Source: Multifurca ochricompacta (lineage: Eukaryota; Basidiomycota; Agaricomycetes; Russulales; Russulaceae). Taken from it: a stretch of 64,000 nt of DNA. The stretch spans positions 1 to 64,000 of the forward strand of contig WTXG01000192.1 of assembly GCA_022496185.1 (NCBI GenBank), read 5' to 3'. The position numbers and the translations under genes were made by a program. Position 1 is the first letter of the stretch, and the number at the start of each line of letters is the position of its first letter. The notes below the pieces were generated by a model. It saw only the letters and a program-made list of their open reading frames with translations, did no database searches and had not been told where the DNA came from. Below, in pieces: positions 43,137 through 52,527 of this stretch.

Positions 43137-44691
43137 CCAAAGGGAGCTAATCCCCTAAGGCTGTTAAGTGGGGACAGGGCCCAGTTGCTGTGCTGGAAGC
43201 ACACCAAGTGCACTGGAGCCCTTAGGGAGTGGCAGAGGGGTCAAAAGGAAGGGTACACACCCATTGCCAGAGGCAATGGGGGTCCCTGCAGGGATCTCAA
43301 GGACGCAAAAAAGGGGGAAAAGGCTTCTGATGTATTGGGGTCTAAGATCTCTAGGCTGAAGGCCCAAGAGGTCAAATCTAGGGGTGTACAAACTGTCTAC
43401 AGGGTCTTATATACTGTATGAGGGTCTGGTTTGTAGCTAATCAGGAACAGGGTCAGAGTCCTTATCATCCAATAGCAGATAATATGTCAAATATAGTCCA
43501 TGATAAGGATAAGCCTTATCAGAAGCATAATCATGTGGGGCAGCCCCACAGGAGTCATATCAGTGTGGGAGGATTCCCACCAGGGTCAGGGGTGAATGGG
43601 GAAATGACAGGTCCCACAGGAGTCAGAGAAGAGGGTCAAGTGACTGATGGGTCAGATGATCTAAGGGGTCATGATCAAAGCCCAAGGTCACATGGTCAAA
43701 GGGGGTCACATGGTCTGAGGTCATGTGGTCAAGGGTCACATGACAGGTCATGGCTTTGAGTCCATGTCATGTGCCTACAGGTCATGTGGTCTGGAGGGGC
43801 AAATGCAAGCCAAAGTCATCTTGTGTGCAGAGTCAGGTTTGGCAGTAGTGATGTGCCTGGCCCGGCTCAAAGCCGGAAGCCGGGCCAAGCCAGGCCGTTG
43901 TGACAGCCCAGCAAGGGCTTTGGCCCAGCTCAGAGAAACTAAAAGCCAAAGCCACCGGCTCAGGCTTCAGCTTTCAACAGCACATACAAGTGCAATAGCA
44001 ATCATCAAAATCAGTAGAAATCTGATCACAAAGTGGTTGATTTGGGTCATGTGATCATGCTTATCGCGGCATTTCAAACTTTTTCTTTGATATAGCTTTG
44101 CAATATGTAACACACTAAGTCAGATTCGGATTAGCTGAACTATAACTACTGTTATATGTCATAAAATTTTCTCTGCCAAAAGCCATGGCTTGGGCCAAGC
44201 CAGGCCAGGGCCAAGCCATCTGTGGCAGCTTTGGCTCAGCCCAGACTTCAGGAAAGCTGGAGCTGCCTCAGGCTGAGCCAAAGCCGTGGCTTTTGGGCCA
44301 AGCCGAGCCAGAACATCACTATTTGGCAGGGACAGTGTCAGAGATCCTATGGGTGTCAAGCACAGGGACAGGGGTACTGGCCAAGGCATAAGCCAAGGCA
44401 ATAAGGAAGGGTGATGTACATCCAACAGTATAGCAGCAGAACTACCATCAGGTTAGGTGTAAATGGTGGCAAGGGAGGTTGGTCCTGTGAGCAACAGGTC
44501 ACAGGCATCAGGGTAAGGTCCTGGGCACACAGGCCACAGGCATCAAGAAGGTCCCAAGGCAGCATACCAAGGGCATCAGGGATCAGGGGCCAAAGAGGGC
44601 AGGAGACAGTGGTTTAGTGAAGGGGAAAGGTCAAGGGTGGTGTAAGGGAGCCAGCTCAGTGTGAGGAAGGGAAAAGAGTGGGGTTGTAACA
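43137..44691 (-). repeat. LTR-X copy 3, main part
   Basis: This is LTR-X in reverse, starting TGTTACAACCCCACTC on the minus strand, flanked by GCCAT (44692-44696). A 477-bp hAT-like element lies inside. With 35910-36081 it makes a copy of about 1.24 kb whose TSD is ATGGC. Confidence 0.85.
43846..44322 (+). mobile_element. hAT-like MITE, family 3
   Basis: The 477-bp element has ends TAGTGATGTGCCTGGC.. and ..CAGAACATCACTA, and TTTGGCAG is duplicated at 43838-43845 and 44323-44330. Both subterminal regions are rich in GGCTTTGGC/AAGCCA-type repeats that could fold. It is a small relative of 36395-38285. Confidence 0.9.
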
Positions 44692-44789
44692 GCCATACCT
44701 GTCCTTCACCATCAAATGGATGGCATGCAGCCCTAGTCCAGTCCAGTTTTGGTTGCTTTTTTGGTTTGGGCAACCAGACCTTTAAAAAC

Positions 44790-44978
44790 TAGCTGCAGAT
44801 GTGTTTTATCTTAGAATTTGTACTGATCTTGTCAATGCTGCATAATTGGCACCTATACCTGCCAAACCTGCCACACAGGTATGGGTTTCCATGGGTTGGG
44901 AGCTGTATACCCATACCTGTACCTGGCAAAACCCATGGCACTTACCTGCACAGGTATGAAAACCCTTGACAATCACTA
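44790..44978 (-). repeat. hAT-like family 2, end fragment
   Basis: About 190 bp match the left end of copy A (12016-12200) in reverse, ending CTTGACAATCACTA at 44978. It is CpG-poor and truncated on its other side. The 44697-44789 and 44979-45069 spacers show nothing recognisable. Confidence 0.8.
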
Positions 44979-45069
44979 CTGCTTATCTTATGAACTGGAC
45001 ACTTGTTGACACAGTCAGGTGTTGCACGATGCAACTCTGCATGACCTCATATAGGAGGTTGTGTACCAC

Positions 45070-46509
45070 TAGTGATTGTCAAGGGGTTTCATACCCACGC
45101 GGGTAAGCGCCATGGGTTTTGCCGGGTATGGGTACGGGTATACGGCTCCCAACCCATGGAAACCCGTACCCGCGCAGCGGGTTTGGCGGGTATAGGCGCC
45201 GATTATGCATTGATAAGATCAGTAGAATTTCCAAGATAAAACACATCTGCAGTCACAAAAATACAAGATCTCGTCTGATGTATGCTACAGGGTGGCGTTA
45301 AATATGTTCTAGTATTATCCTACAAAATATCAAAGCAGATTAACAGTGCGATGTAAAATAAAATCCTTATCAGTGATCCACTTTCTTGAAAACCATGATA
45401 CATCTGTTTTATTAACACGTGACCAATTCTGCCGGTCTGGCACTATCTAAAATACACTCTAGACTAATATAGACTATTCTATAATTTAATTATCAAATTA
45501 CTTTATTGAAACAAGGCCCGCGTGTGTCTACAAGCTGCATGGGGCAGCGACTACATTGCATTGCATGGTGGTCTGACCTCCTTCCTATTAAGGAAGGTTG
45601 ACTTAAACGCGCAGAAATGTGCATCCAGGGACTAGGACAGTTGCGCTTGTATGAAATGAAACCAGAATAATAAAATAATAATGTAAATAAAGGATCCATT
45701 TAATCTTCTGAACATAAACCAACAATTTTTGAGGAATCTTGAGTAGCCATAAATGAACGTGTTGTGTCCAAGTGCTTATCTCCTTGACCGGGATGGCCTG
45801 GGCCATTTACCCGAAATGCGCAGAAATGCAAAGAACAGTCGCGCTCGTATAAAATTGAAACCAGAATAATAAAATAAAATGGAATAATAAATTATCTTAA
45901 TCTTATGAACATAAAATAGGAATCTTTGAGGGATCTTGAGTAGCCATAAATGAACGCGTTGTGTCCAAGTGCATATCTCCTTGACCGGGATCTCCCGGGC
46001 CGGATCTCTGAAATGCGCGATGCAAGTAAAGAACTTGCACGCGTTTCATTTTATGGGTAACCCAGGTATCAAAACAATTATCCAGGTGTTACCCCTACCA
46101 ATTTCTATGTGTTCATCAATTTTTTTTGCATTCTGTGTAATTATCTGACAGGCTTTTCATCAATGTTCTATAACATCCTATCTAATCATTGCTGTATACT
46201 GTATTTTAGTTGTGCTTGTATAAAATTGAAAGCAGAATAATAAAATAAAAATGGAATAATTAATTATCTTAATCTTCTAAACATAAAACAAGAGTCATTG
46301 AGGGATCTTAAGCAGCCACAAATGAACGCGTTGTGTATCTTCTTGGTCCGGGAAGGTCCGGGCCGGTTATCCGAAATGCGCGATGCAAGTAAAGAACTTG
46401 CACGTGTTTTCACGGGTGACCTGCGGGTTACCCGTACCCGTAGTGACGGGTACAGGTACGGGTATGGGTACCAACGAGGATACCCCAGGGTTACCCCTGC
46501 CAATCACTA
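45070..46509 (+). mobile_element. hAT-like family 2, copy C
   Basis: The 1440-bp copy is nearly identical to 12016-13454, with TGTACCAC duplicated at 45062-45069 and 46510-46517. Like copy A it keeps its CpG-rich termini (CCCGCGCAGCGGG) and three internal repeats. There is no transposase. Confidence 0.93.
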
Positions 46510-46528
46510 TGTACCACTATGAACCTGA

Positions 46529-46604
46529 GGCCATGTAGCTCAGTGGTTTAGAGCACCGGACCTGGCTTGTCCAGAGGTCTTGGGTTCAATCCCCAACATG
46601 GCCA
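46529..46604 (+). tRNA. tRNA-like sequence (possible tRNA gene or SINE head)
   Basis: The 76-nt cloverleaf candidate has perfect 7-bp acceptor pairing (GGCCATG/CATGGCC), a D stem GCTC/GAGC and a T stem TTGGG/CCCAA around TTCAATC, with A box TAGCTCAGTGG and B box GGTTCAATCC. The anticodon arm pairs poorly (GGAC/GTCC with loop CTGGCTT, suggesting GGC, and one base out of register). It shares long blocks with 4691-4766, so a SINE or tRNA-derived repeat is more likely than a working tRNA. Confidence 0.5.
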
Positions 46605-46671
46605 TTTCTTTTCTAGTGTGTGAGCCAGGGTCCTGTTTAAGGTCCCTTGATTGGGGTGCGTGTTTAGCCAA

Positions 46672-47051
46672 CAACACTTACTTAGTTCCCTATCAGAAGC
46701 TAGGCTTTACACCCTCTGCTTCCAGATATTTGGGCCCCACTTGACTCCATGACTCTTACCTAATAGATGCCCTCTGGATTATGTATATAAGTCCATTGTA
46801 TCTACCTTGTAGACCCTACACTCAACTTATTGAATACATTGGTGTTTGTCTTTTGGACAAGTCCCTCTGAACCTTGACTTAGTTCTCTCAGTGCTTTTGG
46901 CACTCTTCTGCTCACCATTATCACAAGGGGCAGCTCTTGTGACTCTGACTCATCCCATCTTCTCAGTATACCTATTGACAGTGTACAAACTTAACCAAAT
47001 AACCAAAGCTGTTGCACAAGTTGTGCAGAATGCCCCACACCAGGCATAACA
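46672..47051 (+). repeat. Degenerate gypsy LTR remnant
   Basis: The + strand matches the transcribed sense of the gypsy-1/3 LTRs: CACTTACTTAG, TATCAGAAGCTAGGCTTTA, TATATAAGTCC, CTCAACTTATTGAATACATTGGTG, CAGTGCTTTTGGCACTCTTC and the end CACCAGGCATAACA. The first about 200 bp are missing. It is strongly CpG-depleted. Confidence 0.75.
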
Positions 47052-47182
47052 CACTGTAATGTCCCCCTCATTGACTTTGTGTGCAGCTTGCTCCACAACA
47101 TCAATTGGCAACATCAAGGCTTGGTCATTGACCCTCTTTTATCAAGTTTTGTCTGCATTAATGGGTGAGCACTGTTACAGTG

Positions 47183-47303
47183 GTCACTTCAGTTTTAGCC
47201 AACTACACTGAAGTGAGTATTAGTTATCTTATATTTTACCTTAGTTAGTTGATGTTTTACATCACACAGCACTTGCTAAACTAGCTAGCTTGTTTATCTA
47301 AAT
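47183..47303 (+). repeat. LTR-Z remnant
   Basis: About 120 bp resemble 39979-40100 of the copia-2 LTR (GTCACTTCAGTTTTA..CCAACTA..CTGAAGTGAGTATTA). It is old and partial. Confidence 0.7.
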
Positions 47304-47489
47304 ACGGCTGTGTTCATAATTTAGTTATTATTTTTTCAAAGGCATTGTTGTCCAGATTGTGTCTCACTGGCATTCCTGTGGCATCCCCAGCAGATTCACT
47401 TCTCACAATTGAGAAGCAGAGAAATGAGGGTTATACAATACAATACAGGATAATTAAAACTGGGATTAAGTGTGGTGAAAATAATTAAA

Positions 47490-47617
47490 TATAATAATAT
47501 TTACACCAGAGTGCCAAAATCAATACCCAGATGTGATTTTCCCACAGATGACCCACAAGTATGCCCATGGCTCTACTCACAAAAACTCACAAGTTACCCG
47601 GACTCGTGCTATGCCCT
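47490..47617 (-). repeat. hAT-like family 1 end fragment
   Basis: It ends in ACTCGTGCTATGCCCTA, the complement of the 4462 terminus, and matches the complement of 4462 to about 4590. It marks the last recognisable transposon sequence; 47618-47893 shows nothing clear. Confidence 0.75.
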
Positions 47618-47893
47618 ACATGTAATATACCAGTTACCGACAAGAGCTTTGTCAGTGTAGCACTGTATATTCAAATTCCATATAAGGAATGTGCCAATAT
47701 GAAAAGAAAAAAAATAATCAAGATTGATTGATAGTCCGATCAAGTCCCCAGGCATATACAATGTGGGACGAGGCGCGCAGGATATGGATTGGGTTAAACA
47801 ACTGTCAGAATAGAAACCAGAAATAGGCAGAATGTAAAGAAGAATAAGATCACCATGTCACAACAAGCCTATATTCATCCTCCACCTCCACTA

Positions 47894-50327
47894 CTATCGA
47901 GGCGTGCCAATGCGGGAAAATTGAGCGTCACGGTATGGATCAAACTCGCTGCTTTGGGCAAATTGTGAGCTCGCCCGCGATTCAAACTGGTCACGATAGG
48001 GCGTGTGCATTAGAGTGGCTTCACTTTGATTGCTTTGCTGTAGAGGCACGAACGCGCTTGAATCAGAGCTGCGCATCTCGCGTCCTGCGAAGCCACCCAA
48101 TGCCGCGCCAGACATAGGGTATGAACCAGTGAGAGCGGCAGAACGACGCCGCCGAGCGACACAGATGCCAAAGACAGCACCGACGACACCCACCGCGGCA
48201 ATCCCAGCAACGACAGCACCAATAATGGCACCCATGTGGGAAGACGAGCCACTACTTTTGTTACTGTTGCTCGAGGGATTGCTGGGCGCGGACCCATTCG
48301 CCGAGTTAACACGAGTGCTTGCAGGAAGCACGGAGGCGGGATTGGTGGGTTGACCGCTAATTTGTCCGTTCCCAATGATCACATATGTACCGTTACTGGG
48401 AATGCCATTGATGGTTACAAATAGGAAGGCAGGCCCGGGTTGGAAGAGGTTGGGATTAGGTGGTAGCTGTGCGGTGTGGAGAATAATCGTCCCGTCGGAC
48501 TGAACAGTGTAAGTGTTGTTCAATTGCATGATCCGTTGGCCCATATTCATAGCATGTGTTGTAAAGCCCTGACGAATCAACCAAATTGTTGTATTATCCG
48601 CTGCGTCGTTTGCAGGACCAGAATAAGAGGTCGAAGGTATAGTGATATCAAAGGGATCACCACCATAAGTCAAACCCTTTGGAATGTTCTGTGGCACGGG
48701 GCGCGTCTTCGCGGCAAAGTAAGGGGGATAAAAGTACTCGGCAGTGTATGTCGTAGGGTATATTGTCGTCAGATTCACATCAATGTTCGGGTTGGAGCCG
48801 GCGACCATGACAGAACCATCAGGAAGCAGCAAAGCCGACGAGTGATACAGCCGAGGAATATTGGAAGAGCTCAAACCGGCGGTCGACCAGCGGCTGCCAG
48901 CAGGCGCGTTCGGGTTGTAGATTGCGGGCTGACCAACAGGCCCCGTTGCTAATGATTCACCGTATGGCATAGCCCCATACGTCGTGGTCGTCAGAGTCCT
49001 TTGCGCATACCCTGCTGTGCCGTATTCTCCACCATTGATGACGAGGAGTGTGCCATCGGGAAGTGCGATAAACTGGCCCATGGTACGGCCGATTGGAAGG
49101 CTATCGTCTTGCACGTATGTGGGTGCTGATCCATCTTGAGGTTCAGGGGTGATGCGATGACAACCAGAAGACGCAGGAACAGTCCAGGTGTCGACGAATG
49201 GCCAACTATAATTGCCCCATTGATCGTCCTGCATATCCTGGCCACCACAGAAAATAAGCGTTGGGGTGTAATTATTGACGGGAGTCAGAGGAAGCATGGC
49301 ATTCGCTCCTGACGCTGGGTATACTCGGATGATCTGCCCTGGCATGTCGGGCAGCGGGGTCTCGACGTTAGCATCGTAGTCCCAAAGGACTGTTAACAGT
49401 CAGTGGAGGAGGTCGGGCGCAAGGACAAAGGTTAACTTAACTGGTAGAATAATTAGCCTGAACGAACATTTTGCCGGAGGGCATGAGATACGTCAACGCG
49501 TACGAATTGAGTCCGCTGGTTTTTACCATGAAATTCATGACTTGAGGAGATTGCGACGCCGGAGGAAAGAACTCATATGTCGGCTCAGCTGCACCACCTT
49601 CGTACGCGGGATCGGTGTTCGGTGTGTTGCGGTTGATATAACCCCCGCTAGTGAACCCGCCGATCAATACGACCGTTCCATTGGCAAGGGCTTCTGCAGC
49701 GGGATACCAACGACGCTTTGCCATTTGAAGACCATTCTGAGAGTCATACCAAGAGCATGGAGATGAATTGACGTCCCCGTCACATGGTGTAATGACTCGG
49801 ATGGCACGGGTGCCGTCATAATCTTGGTAGGTAGGATCAAAGGCGGTGGTGGAACCAGGAGCAGAGTTGTCACCGCCAGGACCGACAGCGTTATTTCCGC
49901 CAAAAACAACAAAAGAAGAATTGGGGAGATGCATTCCAGCAGCGCAGAAAGCGTTGGTTTGAACATCTATCGGTGTTGCCGTTCGCGAGCCAACGTCCCT
50001 GTCATTGGCGATTGAAGAAGGACCCAAGGAGAAAGAGGAAGAACAACCAACCAGACAGAGGCATATAAAGAGTGACCATTTATCTGGTGAGCATTGCCTT
50101 CAACCTTGTCGATAATATAAACCTTGTCTTGACTACCAACAAACATCTGAGGGGAAGAAATAATAAGAATGGCTGGAGAGTAAGAGGGCTCTAAAACGCA
50201 CCATCATGGCACTAACGAGTGTATCTCCTGCTGTAACAAAAGTACCCGCTTGTTGAGAAAGGGCAGGCATACCCAGTGAAAGTTGGAAGGTGAGCAATAG
50301 ATGGAGAAGCATCGTAAAGAAGGCCAA
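47894..50327 (-). CDS. Glyoxal oxidase-like copper radical oxidase, membrane-anchored
   Basis: Four exons join in frame: 50202-50327, 50052-50146, 49442-49998 and 47894-49389, with GT-AG introns of 52-55 nt, giving 757 residues. An N-terminal signal peptide (LLHLLLTFQLSLGMPALSQ) precedes the glyoxal-oxidase domain and a C-terminal DUF1929-type domain. The expected copper-radical residues are visible: Cys in FCAAGMHLP, Tyr in RRWYPA, Tyr-His in LYHSSA and His in THAMNMGQR. A Ser-rich linker, one transmembrane helix (GAIIGAVVAGIAAVGVV) and a basic-start cytosolic tail follow. The family oxidises aldehydes or alcohols to acids and releases H2O2; the substrate cannot be told from sequence. Canonical secreted GLOX lacks the anchor, so this should be a cell-surface member. 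The nearest neighbour is RF1, upstream on the same strand. Confidence 0.9.
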
Positions 50328-50504
50328 CGAGTGACGGTGCCAGCAAGGAGAAAAAGCGAGAGAACAAGAAGAGGTAGAAACGGAAGTGTGTTGTCAACAA
50401 TTAACAGAGATCTGTTTGATCTACCGAAAGACAAGGAAATTTAGGTTAAAGGGCGTGGTCAGGGAGTGGTAAGAGGTGAAGAGTAAAATGGAAAGGACAA
50501 GGGG

Positions 50505-50585
50505 AAAGAGGAGAAGGAGGAGGAGGAGGAGGAGGAGGAGGAGGAGAAAGAGGAGAAGGAGAAGGGAAGGGGGAGGGGGAAGTGG
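50505..50585. repeat. GGA-rich microsatellite in the glyoxal oxidase upstream region
   Basis: A run of AGG/GGA triplets (about 50515-50545) grades into AGAAGG and GGGGGA purines, so the minus strand is polypyrimidine. It lies about 180-260 bp upstream of the glyoxal oxidase ATG, in the likely promoter or 5' UTR. The rest of 50328-50932 shows no gene. Confidence 0.85.
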
Positions 50586-50932
50586 AAGTGGAGAGAAGGC
50601 AAGACGTGAGTAACACTGAAATGCTTTGTGGGACTTCCCACCCACCACTCACTGTTGCTATATGCGGCTGTGACAACACATGGTCGATTTAAGCTGGTCA
50701 TGGGTCACAAACCTCCCATCACGTGTTACGCAGAACTCTCTGTTGGTGTCGGCCGCCGCAGTTCGCAGTCGCAGTCCAGTCGCTAGCTAAAGTACTTGTA
50801 CTTGTACAAGTATCACTTATCACTAATTTACTGGTGCAGTACAGTATTTTCGGTTTCGGATTGAGCAATTTGCCGAAAATATATCATCGTACTGACGGTG
50901 GACCCAACATTGTTAAGTAGGGTAGGAATATT

Positions 50933-52452
50933 TCACCTCTCGGCGGGTTCCAATACTTCCCGAAGGGTCTCACTCAGGTGATTATTCTTAAGTTCCCATA
51001 TCAGCGTCTGCAGTCCACTGCCTTCCATGATGGCCTCGCAAGAAAGCATGCTCTCCTTCCCCAGTCGGTGATCTGTGACACGATTCTGTGTTGCGTGGTC
51101 AATCACGAGTGCATCACCACACGAGAACATACCTGTGGGTAATTATATGTCCGAATTTTCTCGCTGCGGTCCGCTGTCCGCACAAGACTTTTTCGCTTCG
51201 CCCGGCGCTCGGCCTGGTCCCGCATTAGTTTAAGGTCCATTAGTCGCGCTCGTAGAACTTGGAACGCTCGTCTCTTGTTCTTCCTGTAGGTGAGACACGA
51301 GTTTTCCAACCCCAAAGTATGACGTACCTGGTGTTGACTCCGTTCATCCTGCATCGAGACGGTGATCCCTGTCGGTATATGCGTGAGACGTACTGCAGAT
51401 TCTGTTTTGTTCACATGCTGCGATCGAATAGACTCAGCTTGGTCTGTGCAAAAGGGAAGCAACTGAAGACGTACCTGGCCACCGGCGCCGCGAGAACGCA
51501 TGACCTCCATGCGCACGTCCTCAAGCTTAACCAGATCGTCCGTGCCATCTGATCGTGATACTTCGGAGAGAGGTAATACCTACAAGCATGAGTCGGGCAT
51601 TCAGACCATGGGCGTCAAGCTACGCACCACCACCGCAACGGTGCTGGTGTGTACACGTCCGCTGGCTTCCGTCGAAGGGACTCGCTGCACACGGTGGACG
51701 CCGCTTTCCCAACGCAATGAATCGTAAGCGCCTGCGCCTTTGATCTCGAGGATAGCATCCTTGAACCCTCCGCCGTCGCTCTCAGAGCTCGCCAACACCA
51801 TTGGCGCCCAGCTATTGAACCGGGAAAATCGTCCGTACATCCGCACAAGCTCGGCAACGAACAGAGAAGACTCAGAGCCGCCTACGCCAGCCTTGAGCTC
51901 AACGAGAGCGGAAAGTCCCTCGGTTTCGGAGGGTGGGAGAAGCGCGTTCGGAAGCTCATCCGTCAGGAGTGAATGTAAGCTCGCGTTGAGCGAGTTAGTC
52001 TCAACAATGGCGAGTTCGATAAGCTCAGGAGAGTCGAACAGCTGTATTGTGGCTTCGTATGTCTACTGCAGCGGATGAATGAACGGAGAGAAGGTTTGGA
52101 AACCCGACTGACAGTTTGCATAGTGCGGAACCGTTCCAGAGCAACTCGTAAGTTCCTGTTCACTTTGTGTTGGCGCACACTTTCCGCACCCTCACTCAAG
52201 GCTTCCAGATGAGTTTCCTTAGTTACAGTTTAGGTAGTAAACACATGGCGCATGGTGAGAAGGAAGGTCACACACTATTGACTTGTCCAAGTAGTTTAAT
52301 AAGGGTGCATGCTCTCGAAGAAGTTGTTTATATGAGGCGATGGCTTCTGACTTCTCCGAACTGCGTGACACAGAATGTTTGAGGCGGCTTTGTGATAAAA
52401 TGGACAGGAATGGTGGACAACGCAGCCATCGTCGTAAAGGTAAAGGATGCAT
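50933..52452 (-). CDS. MRF1: Mitochondrial peptide chain release factor 1
   Basis: Several short exons on the minus strand encode a class I release factor. N-terminus: ATG at 52450-52452, [12 protein letters not shown], basic and Arg-rich, a likely mitochondrial presequence. Middle: [49 protein letters not shown] and [14 protein letters not shown]. The peptidyl-tRNA hydrolysis motif GGQ follows ([18 protein letters not shown]), then [20 protein letters not shown] and [14 protein letters not shown]. An intron (51418-51474 region) falls directly after the GGQ codons; others are near 51086-51132 and 51520-51600. It would end mitochondrial translation at UAA/UAG. The ends of the first exons are not certain. 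It shares a 75-bp divergent promoter with ULA1. Confidence 0.88.
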
Positions 52453-52527
52453 GATAGACGCTAATAAGGTGGTCCGCGCTAGATCAAGCGACACGCAAAT
52501 TTGTGGACTTTGCCAACCGAAACCACC
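52453..52527. promoter_or_regulatory. Short divergent promoter region MRF1/ULA1
   Basis: Only 75 bp separate the two predicted ATGs, so promoter elements must overlap the 5' UTRs or coding parts. No clear TATA is visible. Confidence 0.5.

Noticed and set aside
44790..44978. Missing left end of hAT copy B
   Set aside because: It is in the wrong relative orientation after undoing the inversion, and the break points (positions matching 12200 and 12400 of copy A) do not meet.
46529..46604. Functional tRNA-Ala(GGC) gene
   Set aside because: The anticodon arm is one base out of register, and a decayed relative sits in a transposon, so I keep it as tRNA-like only.
50421..50700. Leu/Ser/Pro-rich frames opposite the GGA repeat
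   Set aside because: They arise from the polypyrimidine microsatellite and have no other support.
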